Assembly: GCA_030789695.1 (NCBI GenBank) | Contig: CM061134.1 | Span: forward strand, 65,609,481 to 65,673,480 | Length of the DNA: 64,000 bases | Source of the DNA: Scilla litardierei | Lineage: Eukaryota; Streptophyta; Magnoliopsida; Asparagales; Asparagaceae | Direction: 5' to 3' | In this document: piece by piece, positions 46,834 through 57,426 of the stretch | Position numbering within the stretch: position 1 is the first letter of the stretch | Layout of the letters: the number at the start of each line of letters is the position of its first letter | Notes under the pieces: model-generated | Database searches by the model: none | What the model saw: only the letters and a program-made list of their open reading frames with translations | Told to the model about the DNA's origin: nothing | Program-made: the position numbers and the translations under genes

Positions 46834-49800
46834 TGTAACGACCCGCTCTCGGGGGCCCGTTACTTATTTGATTTATTTGCAGGTCTACAGTTTACCAGTG
46901 TAATCAATATAGCCACAATCCAGAGATGTACCAATACTCAAACCAACATACATTATTACAGTCCAAATTTAAAGTACAACAACAAGCATCATTTTCTACC
47001 AGATACATAAAGGAAATACATAAAGGAAATACGGAAAGGAAATACATAACATAGCACACACACCAACACAAGTGGCTAAAACTCTACAGTCTCCGGATCG
47101 AACTCTGGCTCCTCGAACTCAGGGGCAACTTCCTCAATTTGGTCGTCGTCTGCCTGTGCCATAAATGAAACCGTAGGTAAGTCATAACAATTCTAAATAT
47201 AGAAAAGAAGCAGTGCACAAATATGACAAAAGTAACTACGTACAAGCATACCAGAGTGAAAAGTAAAGTACTGAGCAACACCGATACGTAACTGAAAAGT
47301 AAAGGCAAGCAGAACTAAATGAAGAGAACAACTGTACTGTGGTAGTGCAAGTGTAAAGCATGCTAGGCAAGTGAAACATACTACTGCTATAGCTAAAAGT
47401 ACGACAAGTAAAGTACTGTGACTACACAAGTGTAGTAAGTAACGAGCATGGAACGTGTAAAGTAAAGGTGACGATCCAGAATTGCATGTGACGCGTAAAG
47501 TAAAGGTGACTGTGGAAAAGTAACTACACTAGAACTACGTGACTCAAGTCGTAGAGTACAATATGTGACCATCGAGTTCATCTCTTGCCTGAGTTTGCTT
47601 ACCCAGACGAATGCCGAAACATAGGCAGCGGTACATGTATTTTTCCGAAACTCAGGCAGCAGGACGAGATGCCGAAATACAGGCAGCTGTACGGGAAGAT
47701 GAACTCCAGTCACTCCCGCCCTCTCTCAAACTATGAGTTACACCCAAAACTCTAGTGAAGTGTCAAGTGTTCTATGTACATGTTGTATACGGGATGTTTC
47801 ACAAGATATTCCATATGTTGTATCACAGATGCTAGTCAACCCAAGTCCACTAGTTGACTTTCTTATTGAAAACCAGAAAGTTAGAAATTCTTTTCAAAGC
47901 AGGCTGGGCCAAGCGAAGTGAGGATAAAGACAAGTCCAACATTCGGGGTGTCGATTCCATGCTTCGAGCATGTAATAGTGTTGTTTAGCACACAATATAC
48001 CCAAGTTGATGGTTGTGTACTACAACCACCAAAGTTGAAAGTTGGCAAAGTAATCTGTAGTTGATTACTTTTCATTAGATTAGGTCTCTAGTTCGGTTCA
48101 AGTCAAGTAGCCGTTCTGAGGCTATAGTGGTGTTCTAAGTTCATATGGGTGCACTAGCTAATTTTCTAACTTTAGAATTCATCGTGACTTCAGGCTCCGA
48201 GGTTGTGGTAGCAAGCTAGGACTAGTCTATGGCTTCCACGGACGTTGGTGTACAAGAATTGGTACCTGAAAATACAAGAATAATTGGTTAAAGAACACGG
48301 CATTTCCTATCTAAATAATTTGATCGTCTTGATTTTTAAAATTGATTGAAATGTTGTCGAAAAACATTCTAAATTTTTATATAGGCTAGATATGAGGAAA
48401 ATAATTTTACTGTAGGAGGAAATATTTTTCTAAAGCTTATAGTAATTTTTATAATTTTTAAAAGCTCAAAAACAATTTAAAAACTATTTTTCAATTAGTT
48501 AACGTAATTATTCAAACATTTCTTCTGGATGCAATCTGCATCGAAAAGTTTCAAGTGAGCTGTCAACATGACCGTTTCGAAGCTACAACATATATTTTTC
48601 TAACGTATCAGTTTACGTGAAAATAAGAAGTTTCGGATTTTTAAGTGAAAATGACATATTTAAGTTTTAGGGCTAAAAATTTATTCTGAAAAAACTAAGC
48701 GTTTGATTGAGATAAAACCAGCACCATTAGGTCCAGAATATCATTTCTGATTTTCTGGAGCCGTCCTTACATTTTTCCGACCCTTATATAATTTACTATA
48801 ATTTTTAAACCAATAAACCCATTATATATACACATACATATACGAATACGTATATACGTATACCAATTCATATCCTACCTTCTCTTCTTCCATTCTTCGC
48901 TATGTTCTTCTTCTTCTCTCTCTCTTGCTGCATCGGTTGCATCAACGACGGAGGGGAGGTGCGGCGACGAGGGACACGTCGCCGGCGGTGTAGGCGGCGC
49001 CAACGAGGCAGCGACGAGGTCGAAGTAATGGCAGGGGCACCGACGAGGGGCTGTGGAAGGAGGCAGCTGAGGGGGGGTTTGTTGCAGGCGCTGGGGACGA
49101 CGGCGACTATCGGAGCAGCAAGGGGAACGTCGTGGAAGGGGGTGGTGGTTGTGAAGCGACTGAGGCAGATACAGAGGATGTTATTAGGGTTGAGGCACCG
49201 TCGTTCGTCTAGGATGAGAGCACAGAAGCGATGAATTCGGGTCGTAGACAGGGACTTCGACGTGGTTGCGACGGCAAAGGGGCCTGGAGGTGGTTGGAAG
49301 TGTTATCGGTGGTGGAGCGTGATCGGGGAGCTTGGAGCGGGGTCTTGGTGGTTGTCGTGGTCGGAGCTCTGAGAGCTCGGGGTGCTGCAGCTAGTCACCG
49401 GCAGAGCAGCGGTCGTTGGTGGGCTCGGTGACAGGGAGAGTGTCGTTCGGAGGGGTCTTCGAGCTGCTCGGGGTGCGGCGACGACTCGGGTCCCTCGAGC
49501 GGGCTCAGGCAGAAGGGGAGGAGGAGAGCGAAGGGGAGATGGCGGTGGAAGCGCTGGAGAGGAGGGGCGTGGGGCGATGTTGTGGCGGTGAGCGGGTGGT
49601 GGTGTCGAGTGGGGAGACAGAGAGCTTGACGGTGGCAGTGTCGGGCGTCAATGAAGGGGTGGTGGAGCGAAGCTGGTGGGTGGTGTACAACGATGGGAGG
49701 AGAGATGGGGGAGATGAACGAAAGTTAGGGGGGCCTGATCGCATGGAGAAGAGAGAGTGTGGGTTGATCGAAAATGAAGGGGAGATGGGTTCGATCGAAG

Positions 49801-50602
49801 GAGATGGGTTCGATCGAAGGAGATGGGTTCGGGTTGTGATTGAGTGCGGGAGAGGGGAAGTTGCCTGGGAACGAAGATGGAAGGGGTTAGGATTAAATAG
49901 GGAATTAGGCATATGATTAACATTTAATTTAGTCAAAGTGTAATAAATTAGGGGGTTGGAAGCTTGACTAAGTTTAGAAAAGATTAACCCACGTGATAAA
50001 CCCGGGGCTGCTCAGTTTGGGGTAGGTGATGGAAATTAATTAATTAAAGTAATTAGTAAAACTTAGTTAGTAAAATAACAACTTGAAATTACGATTTTGT
50101 CCCTTGGATTAAACGACTCCGAAGAATTACGAAAACATACACACGGGTTCGTATCGTCGCGAGGATCATGATTACGAGATCCGTTTTGGGGGTTGAGCTA
50201 CAGAGATACTGGTTTTAGGCCAAAACGTTTAGGAAGCGGGTTTGCGGGTTCTCTATTGATTTGATTTCAGAAAATTACGAAATTAATGTGGAGAGCCCTA
50301 AATGATCATAGAATGATACCGTAGAAGTTTGAAATCTTTTTGATCATGTTTGTATATAAAATTAATTCATTAAGCCAAAATAGTAATACTTGAAAATGAA
50401 TTTTTATCAAAATTGTTTAGAGGTATTCGATGAAACCTGAACTTACTAAAATACTTCATAACTAGTCTGATACTTCAAAATATTTTAAAAATTTTTTTTT
50501 GAAATCATAAAACTCTTGACGAACCATTATAAATTAGTTAAAAAAATTTGAAAATAGGTTAAATACATAATTAGATGTGTTGATGAAAAACGGGTTGTTA
50601 CA
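46834..50602 (-). repeat. Right (5') LTR of element A, uninterrupted (3769 bp)
   Basis: It is the intact reference for the split left LTR. It contains a GC-rich part (about 48940-49700) that gives many spurious open frames, and near its 3' end (minus strand) an acidic mini-ORF at 47076-47162. Confidence 0.92.
47076..47162 (-). other. Short acidic ORF near the 3' end of LTR A
   Basis: It has an ATG start and 28 codons, rich in Glu, Asp, Pro and Phe, and stops 240 bases before the LTR end. The left LTR copy has a stop in place of the Gln codon (around 11165-11185). Its place and composition resemble 1316-1417 and 4068-4166. Confidence 0.3.
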
Positions 50603-50607
50603 TTCTG
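50603..50607. repeat. Target-site duplication of element A, right (ttctg)
   Basis: It is identical to 10855-10859. Confidence 0.85.
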
Positions 50608-50631
50608 ACATACATACATACATACATATAA
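50608..50631 (+). repeat. (ACAT)n microsatellite at the insertion border of element A
   Basis: About six acat units start directly after the target duplication. Confidence 0.85.
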
Positions 50632-50816
50632 ACTACAACCTACAATCTAGCAGAAGCGGCCCACCGCGGAGTCTCATTCACTTCGGACTTGCCAGCTTAG
50701 CAGTGTCCTGAGTGAAAGCAAACCCAGTTACTAACCATATTCATGTGCTGATAGAACACCTGCTCAAAGGAAAACATCCGTATGTGAGGCAGACTCCTTA
50801 ACCAACTTCCCACTCC

Positions 50817-50826
50817 TATAAATATA
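50817..50826 (+). promoter_or_regulatory. Putative TATA box of the receptor-kinase gene
   Basis: tataaatata lies 313-322 bases upstream of the start codon and 215 bases from the end of element A. Transcription would be expected to start near 50850. Confidence 0.45.
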
Positions 50827-50865
50827 CTGCCATAGTGGAAGGCACTCCTCCTGCAAGAAAACTAC

Positions 50866-51036
50866 ATGCTACATCCCTGGTCTTTATTTTTCATCTTCTT
50901 TTCCATAAATTTTTTCAACGAAGTCATTTTTGCACAAGTCGCTGCTCCTGGCACCATCCAATTTCCGCACTCAAGTGTGAAACGGCAGAACAAATCAAAG
51001 AAATACGAAGCTGTAGTGAAGAAAACAGTATTCTAA
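50866..51036 (+). CDS. Possible upstream ORF in the receptor-kinase leader (56 aa)
   Basis: A complete ATG-to-TAA frame of 56 codons lies 102 bases before the main start. Its first 23 residues are strongly hydrophobic (Phe/Ile-rich) and look like a signal peptide, followed by a basic tail. The related sequence downstream (55395-55500) does not keep this frame, which argues against a conserved peptide. It could reduce translation of the main ORF if it is in the mRNA. Confidence 0.25.
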   Translation: MLHPWSLFFIFFSINFFNEVIFAQVAAPGTIQFPHSSVKRQNKSKKYEAVVKKTVF

Positions 51037-51138
51037 TGATTCCAAAAGGCGGTCACTGGATGCAAGATTATATAAGACCGAATATGTTCTTATTGGCATT
51101 CATCAATTTCTATCGCCCTGCAGAAGAAATAGTACCAT

Positions 51139-54100
51139 ATGGCACAGGCGCCGCTGGCATCCTGCCTAGTTTGTGCCATTCTATTTCTCGTCTGCCACCA
51201 CGCCACCTCCCTGGTCTCACAATTCGGCAACGAGACTGATCGGCAGTCGCTTCTCTCCTTCATGTCCATGCTGTCCAGTGACTCGCAAGAATCATTGGCT
51301 TCCTGGAACGACTCCATCCATTTCTGCAACTGGCCAGGCGTCGTTTGCGGCAAAAGGCATCCTCAACGGGTCATCTCCTTGGTCCTTGTCTCCCGTGGTC
51401 TATCCGGGTCCATGTCACCTGCCATAGCCAACCTCACGTTTCTCGGGAAGATGGATCTCTCTGATAACCATCTTCTAGGGCCCATTCCACGCGAGATCGG
51501 TCGCCTCCATAGGCTGCAGCATCTCAATCTGAGCGCTAATTCTCTCCAAGGAGGTATCCCTGCAACGCTGTCTAGTTGTGCGCAGTTACAATATATCAGT
51601 ATATTCAGTAACATGCTGACGGGTGAAATTCCTCTCGGTCTGAGCAACTGCTCGGGCCTTCGATTCATAAGTCTGGGCAAAAACAATCTTACAGGACACA
51701 TTCCACCAGCAATGACATCACTCTCTTCCCTTACTTTTTTATCTTTGTTCACAAACCAACTCAGTGGCTTCATCCCAGCTACCCTCTCTAATCTCTCCTC
51801 TCTCTCTCTCCTTTCGCTCGGTCACAATCAGTTTTCAGGGAAGATTTCTCATTCAATCGGAAAACTTACCAAACTAAAACATCTAAATCTTGCCAGCAAC
51901 CAGCTGACTGGAGCCATCCCATCTGAACTGTGGAACCTGTCTTCCCTCTCTACGCTCGATGCTGCTTTAAACAACTTGTCAGGTTTGCTTCCAACAAATG
52001 TAGGCGAGCTTCTTCCTCTGATTGAAGTAATTAGACTTGCCTACAATCAACTTAGTGGGCCTATTCCGATGTCAATATCCAATGCATCTCATCTTGAACG
52101 CATTTTTCTTGGCGTCAACATGTTCAGCGGTACAATCCCTCCTATCTTTGGAAGCTTACAAAATCTTGAATTGCTAAGTTTACATCACAACCTGTTAGAG
52201 GCTCAACACGCCGATATTGGATGGAGATTCATTGACGGTTTAAGCAATTGTACCAACTTAGTAATTATGCAGATAGATGCAAACAACCTTGGTGGTGTGC
52301 TGCCACACTCTATTGCAAACCTTTCCACAAATCTCCAGTGGCTGACTATGGGTGATAACAACCTATCTGGAAACATCTCTCCGGACATCGGAAACCTTGT
52401 AAGCTTGACACTTCTCCGGTTGGGTCCAAACTCTCTCACAGGTTCTATTCCTACCAATGTTGGGATGCTTCAAAACATGCATGTTTTAGATTTGGACCGT
52501 AACACACTGTCTGGGGGAGATCCCTTCCACACTCGGCAATCTTACACAATTGGTTAATCTGTACCTAGATTACAATAAACTAAGTGGAGCGATACCGGCA
52601 AGCCTAGGAAATTGTCAAAATCTGGTTCTTTTGAACCTTGAACAGAATAACCTTAGCGGTTGGATACCGAAAGAAATCCTTTCCATATCCACCCTCTCTC
52701 TTGGTCTATTTTTATCATTCAATTCTTTGACGGGTCAGATACCATCAGAAGTAGTGACTTTAAAAAACTTGGTGATACTTGATGTTAGTATGAACAGATT
52801 GTTTGGAGAAATTCCAAGCAGCATCAGTGAATGTAATGAGTTGGAACAGCTCTGGTTTCGCGGCAACTTTTTACAGGGGGGCATCCCTCCATCTCTGAAT
52901 GGCCTAAGAGGCATTCAGATACTCGATCTCTCGCAAAACAACTTCTCGGGGAGAATTCCAGATTTCTTGCAGGACTTCCGTTTCCTAATCGACCTCAACC
53001 TCTCGTTCAATAACTTTGAGGGTGAAGTTCCAAGGCACGGCATCTTCTTAAACACAAGTGCAGTTTCACTGCTTGGAAACAAAAATCTGTGTGGAGGGAA
53101 TCCAGAAGTGCACTTGCCAGACTGCCAATTACAATCCCCGAGCGAGAAACATAACTCCCATCAGTCGATGTTGATCATTTCAATTGCATGTTCATCGCTG
53201 TTCTTCTTTGTGCTCTTCTGCTTTCTTGTGGCATGTTTCTGGATGAGAAAGTTTAGGGAACAAAATAGAGCCTCAACAGCCATGAATGAACAAGAGAACG
53301 TAAGTTATGCTGACCTTGTGAGAGCAACAAACGGGTTCTCTGAAGATCATATAATTGGGAGTGGTGGTTTTGCTACAGTGTATAAGGGCATCCTACATGA
53401 TGATGATGTTAGAAGGAAGGTGGTTGCTGTGAAGGTACTCAACCTTCGGCTGAAAGGAGCATTAAAGAGCTTTATGGCAGAATGTGAAGCCTTGAGAAAT
53501 ATTCGACATCGAAATCTCGTTAAGGTCATTACAGCCTGTTCAAGCATAGATTCTAGAGGTGATGAGTTCAAAGCTTTGGTCTTGGAGTTCATGGCAAATG
53601 GAAGTTTAGATGATTGGTTGCATCCCAAAGAAAATGAACGGACGATGTTGACCCTTGTACAGAGGTTGAACATAGCCATAGACGTGGCTATGTCATTAGA
53701 CTATCTCCACAATTTCAGTGAGGCACCAATTATCCATTGTGATCTGAAGCCAAGCAATGTTCTTCTCGACGAAGACATGACTGCCCATGTAGGCGACTTT
53801 GGGCTTGCCAGGATTCTGAAAAATGTCGACGGCAAATCTTCTCAACACTCAACAAGCTCCATTGCTTTGAAGGGAACCATCGGATATGTTCCTCCAGGTA
53901 AAAGCTTCTGATTGATTCATGCTTTTCTTGGTTATGCGCTAGTAATATGTTTTCAATTTAGTTTCGTTGAGCAATTTAAGTATGTACTTCAATTTCATGC
54001 TGTTTTGTATGCGTCAACTGAAACAGAGTACGGGATGGCAAATAGAGTTTCTACGCAAGGAGATGTGTACAGCTACGGGATACTTCTACTGGAAATATTT

Positions 54101-54424
54101 ACCGGAAAGAGTCCTACGGACGGTATCTTTAGTGAAGGCCAAAGCCTCCGGAAGTCCGTGAAGATGGTGCTTCCTCAACGAGTGACAGATGTCATCGATC
54201 TGCAGCAACTATCAATAGGAGATGGTGAAATAACTGATACTGGTCAGAGTATGAATGCCGCAGGAGCTACAGAGTGTATTGCTTCAGTGCTACAAATTGG
54301 TATCGTGTGTTCAAACGAATCACAAGCGGAACGGTTGGAAATGGGACAAGTCACTAGGGAACTGCACAAGATCAGGGAGTGTTTTCTCAAGAAATTGAAT
54401 CCAAGTAGCCGTGTTGAGGGGTGA
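51139..54424 (+). pseudogene. LRR receptor-like kinase of subfamily XII (Xa21/EFR/FLS2 type), one frameshift
   Basis: It has two exons, 51139-53897 and 54027-54424, with a phase-1 intron of 129 bp (gtaaaa...acag). The order is: signal peptide (about residues 1-25), LRR N-terminal cap with CNWPGVVC, 23 LRRs of the LxxLxLxxNxLxGxIP type, a transmembrane helix (53168-53248), then a kinase. The kinase has GSGGFATVYKG (53357-53389), the VAVK lysine (53432-53434), HCDLKPSN (53735 on), DFG (53796-53804) and a PPE codon split by the intron. Cys in HCD makes it non-RD, as in pattern-recognition receptors of immunity. Five G bases at 52513-52517, where four keep the frame, shift LRR 16 and stop the protein at 52557. 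All else is intact, so it is a very young pseudogene or an assembly error. The ligand is unknown. Confidence 0.9.
53898..54026 (+). other. Intron of the receptor-kinase gene
   Basis: It has a GT donor at 53898 and an AG acceptor at 54025-54026. Removing it joins ...GYVPP to EYGMANRV in phase 1, the expected activation-loop sequence. An intron at this place is usual in subfamily XII. Confidence 0.92.
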
Positions 54425-54616
54425 AGGCCATCAAAGCAAGGTAACTGGCAATCAAGAGTTGAACGAGTAATACTGATTCATCTTCTGCAGTAGCAAATGC
54501 TAGTAAACAGAGTGATGTGTTATTACTGCGATCTCCTGGATAACGTAGCTAAATGTCTAATTGAGGAGCCTGATTATTAAGAACATGTGATAGCTTTGAT
54601 GTTTCAAAAGGTTATT

Positions 54617-54622
54617 AATAAA
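54617..54622 (+). terminator. Putative poly(A) signal of the receptor-kinase gene
   Basis: AATAAA lies 193 bases after the stop codon, in AT-rich DNA. Confidence 0.45.
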
Positions 54623-55394
54623 AAATGTTCTTCGGATATTCTTTCCCTCAAATGTACATGACTTTTCTTGATTTCATGTGTATGCTCTTTTCTCCCTCCT
54701 TTGTATCGTGCAGCAGAACGGTTGAATCTGGTTGAGATGTGGATGTGACCTTAAAATGTTTCCAAATGTTTCTATGTGACCGACCTTAAAATGATCAGGA
54801 TGGCAACATTCTTATTCTCAGTGCTGGAGTGGTGAAATGCATTTGTACACGAAGCATACAAAATTTAGCAATTCCACCTTGTGAAAATGTTGTTTAATGA
54901 ACACCTCTTTGCATGTATGCTTCTGGCAATGTATTGTGCGTGTGCCGTTGAATGAAGTTCACGATATCAAATAGAAACAACCTGATCATCAATCTTGGAT
55001 TTCTACCGAGTTTGTAAACGAGGTGAGTTCTAATGATACAAGGAGATAAATCTTCTGAAATTATTATAGGTCATCGATAGCTTTTTATCGGTTCGGTACC
55101 CAGTCAACAGAGCGTCCATAACCTGCAGTAGTGTGGTGGTGGGCTTATTGGAAATGATGTTTGATTATGTTAACAGATATACTGGTAGAAAGCTTACCAC
55201 CATTCATCATAATAATGGAAACATGCCTAACCTTTCACGAGGCACAGGGTATAGTCTTATCTTTCCCAAAAGAAAGTTGAGCTGACGAGGGTCGTCGAAT
55301 GCGTTGTTTGCTTTCTTCGATTTCTTGTTACTCCTGAAGTGGTCATCGTTTTTGGAAACTACTAGACTTGAATTTTTAATTGCATAGTTCACAT
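54623..55394. other. No gene recognised downstream of the receptor kinase
   Basis: AT-rich, no domain or family recognised. Confidence 0.5.
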
Positions 55395-55500
55395 ATCCTG
55401 GGCATGGTGGCAACCAATTTCCACACTCAAGTGTGAAGTGAAAGAAACTATGAAGCTACGAAGAAAACAGCAGTCAATAGTTCGCCTAGTAGTTTCAAAA
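55395..55500 (+). repeat. Partial copy of the receptor-kinase leader
   Basis: The stretch with caatttccacactcaagtgt and gaagctacgaagaaaacag matches 50942-51050 (caatttccgcactcaagtgt, gaagctgtagtgaagaaaac), with indels. It is therefore a diverged second copy of the region just before the kinase start codon. No second kinase follows. Confidence 0.6.
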
Positions 55501-55839
55501 GTTTGCATGGCTTAGTGTTATGATGTGCTAAAATAGAAATAACAAGCGATAACCGAGTAGTTGTCTATATATAGTGGCTATATATAGTCACCAGATCACA
55601 CGAACGATTGTTTCAATTCTATTTTGATATCACATCGTCATATATGCAGCATAGAGAAAGCTAAAAGGATTATCCAGGAAATCATGTTGAGTTGTAAGGA
55701 CAACTGTACGGATCAAAATCAATTAATTATTATGGATTCAAATACGCTTCCGCATTTTCATATGTATATTCTCAATTATCTAATATGAATTTTTTGTTAT
55801 TTGCGGTGATGGTTTTCACCATAGAAATTCTTCCAACAG

Positions 55840-55962
55840 ATGACTCATACAGAGTCCACTCAAGATTGGTTCACCCACCTGCTACCAGGATCCATCTACA
55901 GTTTCGCTCAGCTTTTGCATGCGTTCATCCAACACTTCGTTACCATAAAATGAACCAAGAAA
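55840..55962 (+). pseudogene. Ty3/gypsy gag relic, part 1 (split by the Tork element)
   Basis: In one frame it reads TQDWFTHLLPGSIYSF, then AQLLHAFIQHF, matching the usual WF..L.PGSI.SF.QL..AF..HF core of retrotransposon Gag. A stop follows just before the insertion point. The other half is at 61879-61995. Confidence 0.6.
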
Positions 55963-56226
55963 TGTAAGTTGGTTATGGCCTGATATGGCCAAATCTGCTT
56001 GTAACCGACCCGATACTCGGTTGAGGATTTTCCTCAACCGAGAGACCAAGTCTCACATGGCCGTTGAGAGAATCGTGGGCGGTTGAGCAAAATCCGGGGC
56101 GGTTGCGGGATGGAAGATATGGTGGTGGCCCCTATATAAGAGGATGTAGTTTCTCTTATTTCAGTATCAAATACTCTCAGCCATATCTGGAATCCCAAAA
56201 ACAAATTTCTCTCTTTTTTTCTCTCA
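55963..56226 (+). repeat. 5' LTR of the Tork element (264 bp)
   Basis: It starts TGTAAGTTGG and ends TTTCTCTCA. A TATA box (tatataag, 56133-56140) marks the promoter. The palindrome ctcggttgaggattttcctc lies upstream of it. Confidence 0.95.
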
Positions 56227-56240
56227 TTGGTATCAGAGCT
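56227..56240 (+). promoter_or_regulatory. Primer-binding site of the Tork element
   Basis: ttggtatcagagct directly follows the LTR and is complementary to the 3' end of initiator tRNA-Met. Confidence 0.92.
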
Positions 56241-57426
56241 ACTTTTTCTTCGATCCGAGCCTGGCGTTGATTCACGCATAGGAGGTCGCCATATTTCTTT
56301 TTCCCAAACAGTAAAACTAATCCCATTATCTTTTGCTTCTTAGTTTTGTTATCAAAAGATCATCGGGTTCTATTTCTTTTTGTTGTTTTTTTTGGTTTTG
56401 TCTGCCAAACAATCAAATCCTTTGTCGTTTTCCCAAACATAACTTTCTTTTGCCTTGTTCCCACCTGATATCCGAGTACCGAGGCCCCTCTTTCTTCAAC
56501 CCATAGAAATTTCTCTCAGCATCACAAAATTAAAACCCATCTCTCCCTTTGAAATCAAAATTTTTTCATCCGCCCCTTCGGATCCTGCATCTCTCTTATC
56601 CAAGAGCACCCATCTAGATCCGAGCGTCGTCGATCCATATTCTGATCATCTTCGATCTTCTTCCGGATCAGCCATCAGTCCTGATCTGCTCCGATCGGCC
56701 GCCATCAGTCGGGAGATCTGTTGCCGACAGTCTTGGTCCATCGATCCGCCGCTATCAGTCCAGATCCGCCGCTGATCTGCTCAGATCCGTTGCCGTCAGC
56801 CTTGATCCACTCAAACTCCTGCTGATCTACATCTTCGACTTGCAGTTTTCCCAGAGAATCCCGCAACAGCGACATTTCACACAAACAGAATCAATCGAAA
56901 TATCTGGAGGCAATAATCAGGTTCCTTTGTATTATTATTTTTTAATTTATGCACTTTATTAGATTTGCATGCTTGTTCCCCTCTTCAACTTGGACCTAAT
57001 AAAATTTGCCCATGACTCATTAATTATAAAATTTGTGATAATTGATATCATACTTGTAGTGGTTATTTTAAATTGCTGTTGAAATTCTAAGTGTGGTTTA
57101 AATTATAAAATCAATTTCTGAATTTGTCAATATTTTTTAAAATAATATATATATATATAATATCAGTTTGTAATTATAAAATTCCTTTCTAAAAGATATA
57201 TTTTGAAATTTCAGTTTTCAATTTTTTAATTAAAATTTATTTTAATTACAGATTTATTTATTTAAAAAAAAATTCAGTTTATAATCTTTTAACAATACAA
57301 ATTATATTTCTTTAAACTATTTCTTTAAATTGTAGATTTAATTTTTTTATTGCAGTTTAATTTATTTTTAATTGTAATTGATTCACCGTTATTTACAAAT
57401 TGTAATTTATCTCTCAATCAGTGGAA
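56241..57426 (+). other. Untranslated leader of the Tork element
   Basis: About 1.19 kb between the primer site and the polyprotein start. The first half is pyrimidine- and tcgatc-rich, the second half very AT-rich with a TA run near 57142-57162. The 106-codon frame at 56455 has no family resemblance and is not called. Confidence 0.7.

Larger units (their letters stand above)
10860..50602 (-). mobile_element. Element A: old Ty3/gypsy-type LTR element carrying all nested insertions
   Basis: The element is flanked by the 5-bp duplication ttctg (10855-10859 and 50603-50607). Both LTRs begin and end as TGTAAC..., with inverted ends tgtaacgacccg and cgggttgttaca. The left LTR (10860-44276) equals the right LTR (46834-50602) once B, C and D and one target duplication each are removed: 3765 against 3769 bp. 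The orientation is minus: next to the left LTR the minus strand shows a polypurine tract, and the 2557-bp internal region carries a decayed gypsy RT on the minus strand. Gag, protease and integrase are not recognisable, so A is a degenerate, non-autonomous copy. Its right end lies 537 bp upstream of the receptor-kinase start codon. Confidence 0.9.

Noticed and set aside
46834..50602. Segmental duplication of a host gene region (similar sequence at 10.9-15.6, 25.0-25.3 and 43.4-44.3 kb)
   Set aside because: The copies are the two LTRs of one element, shown by the target duplication and the inverted ends.
56455..56775. 106-codon frame in the Tork leader
   Set aside because: It lies between the primer site and gag, has Ser/Ile/Pro-rich composition and no relative; leader sequence is the simpler reading.
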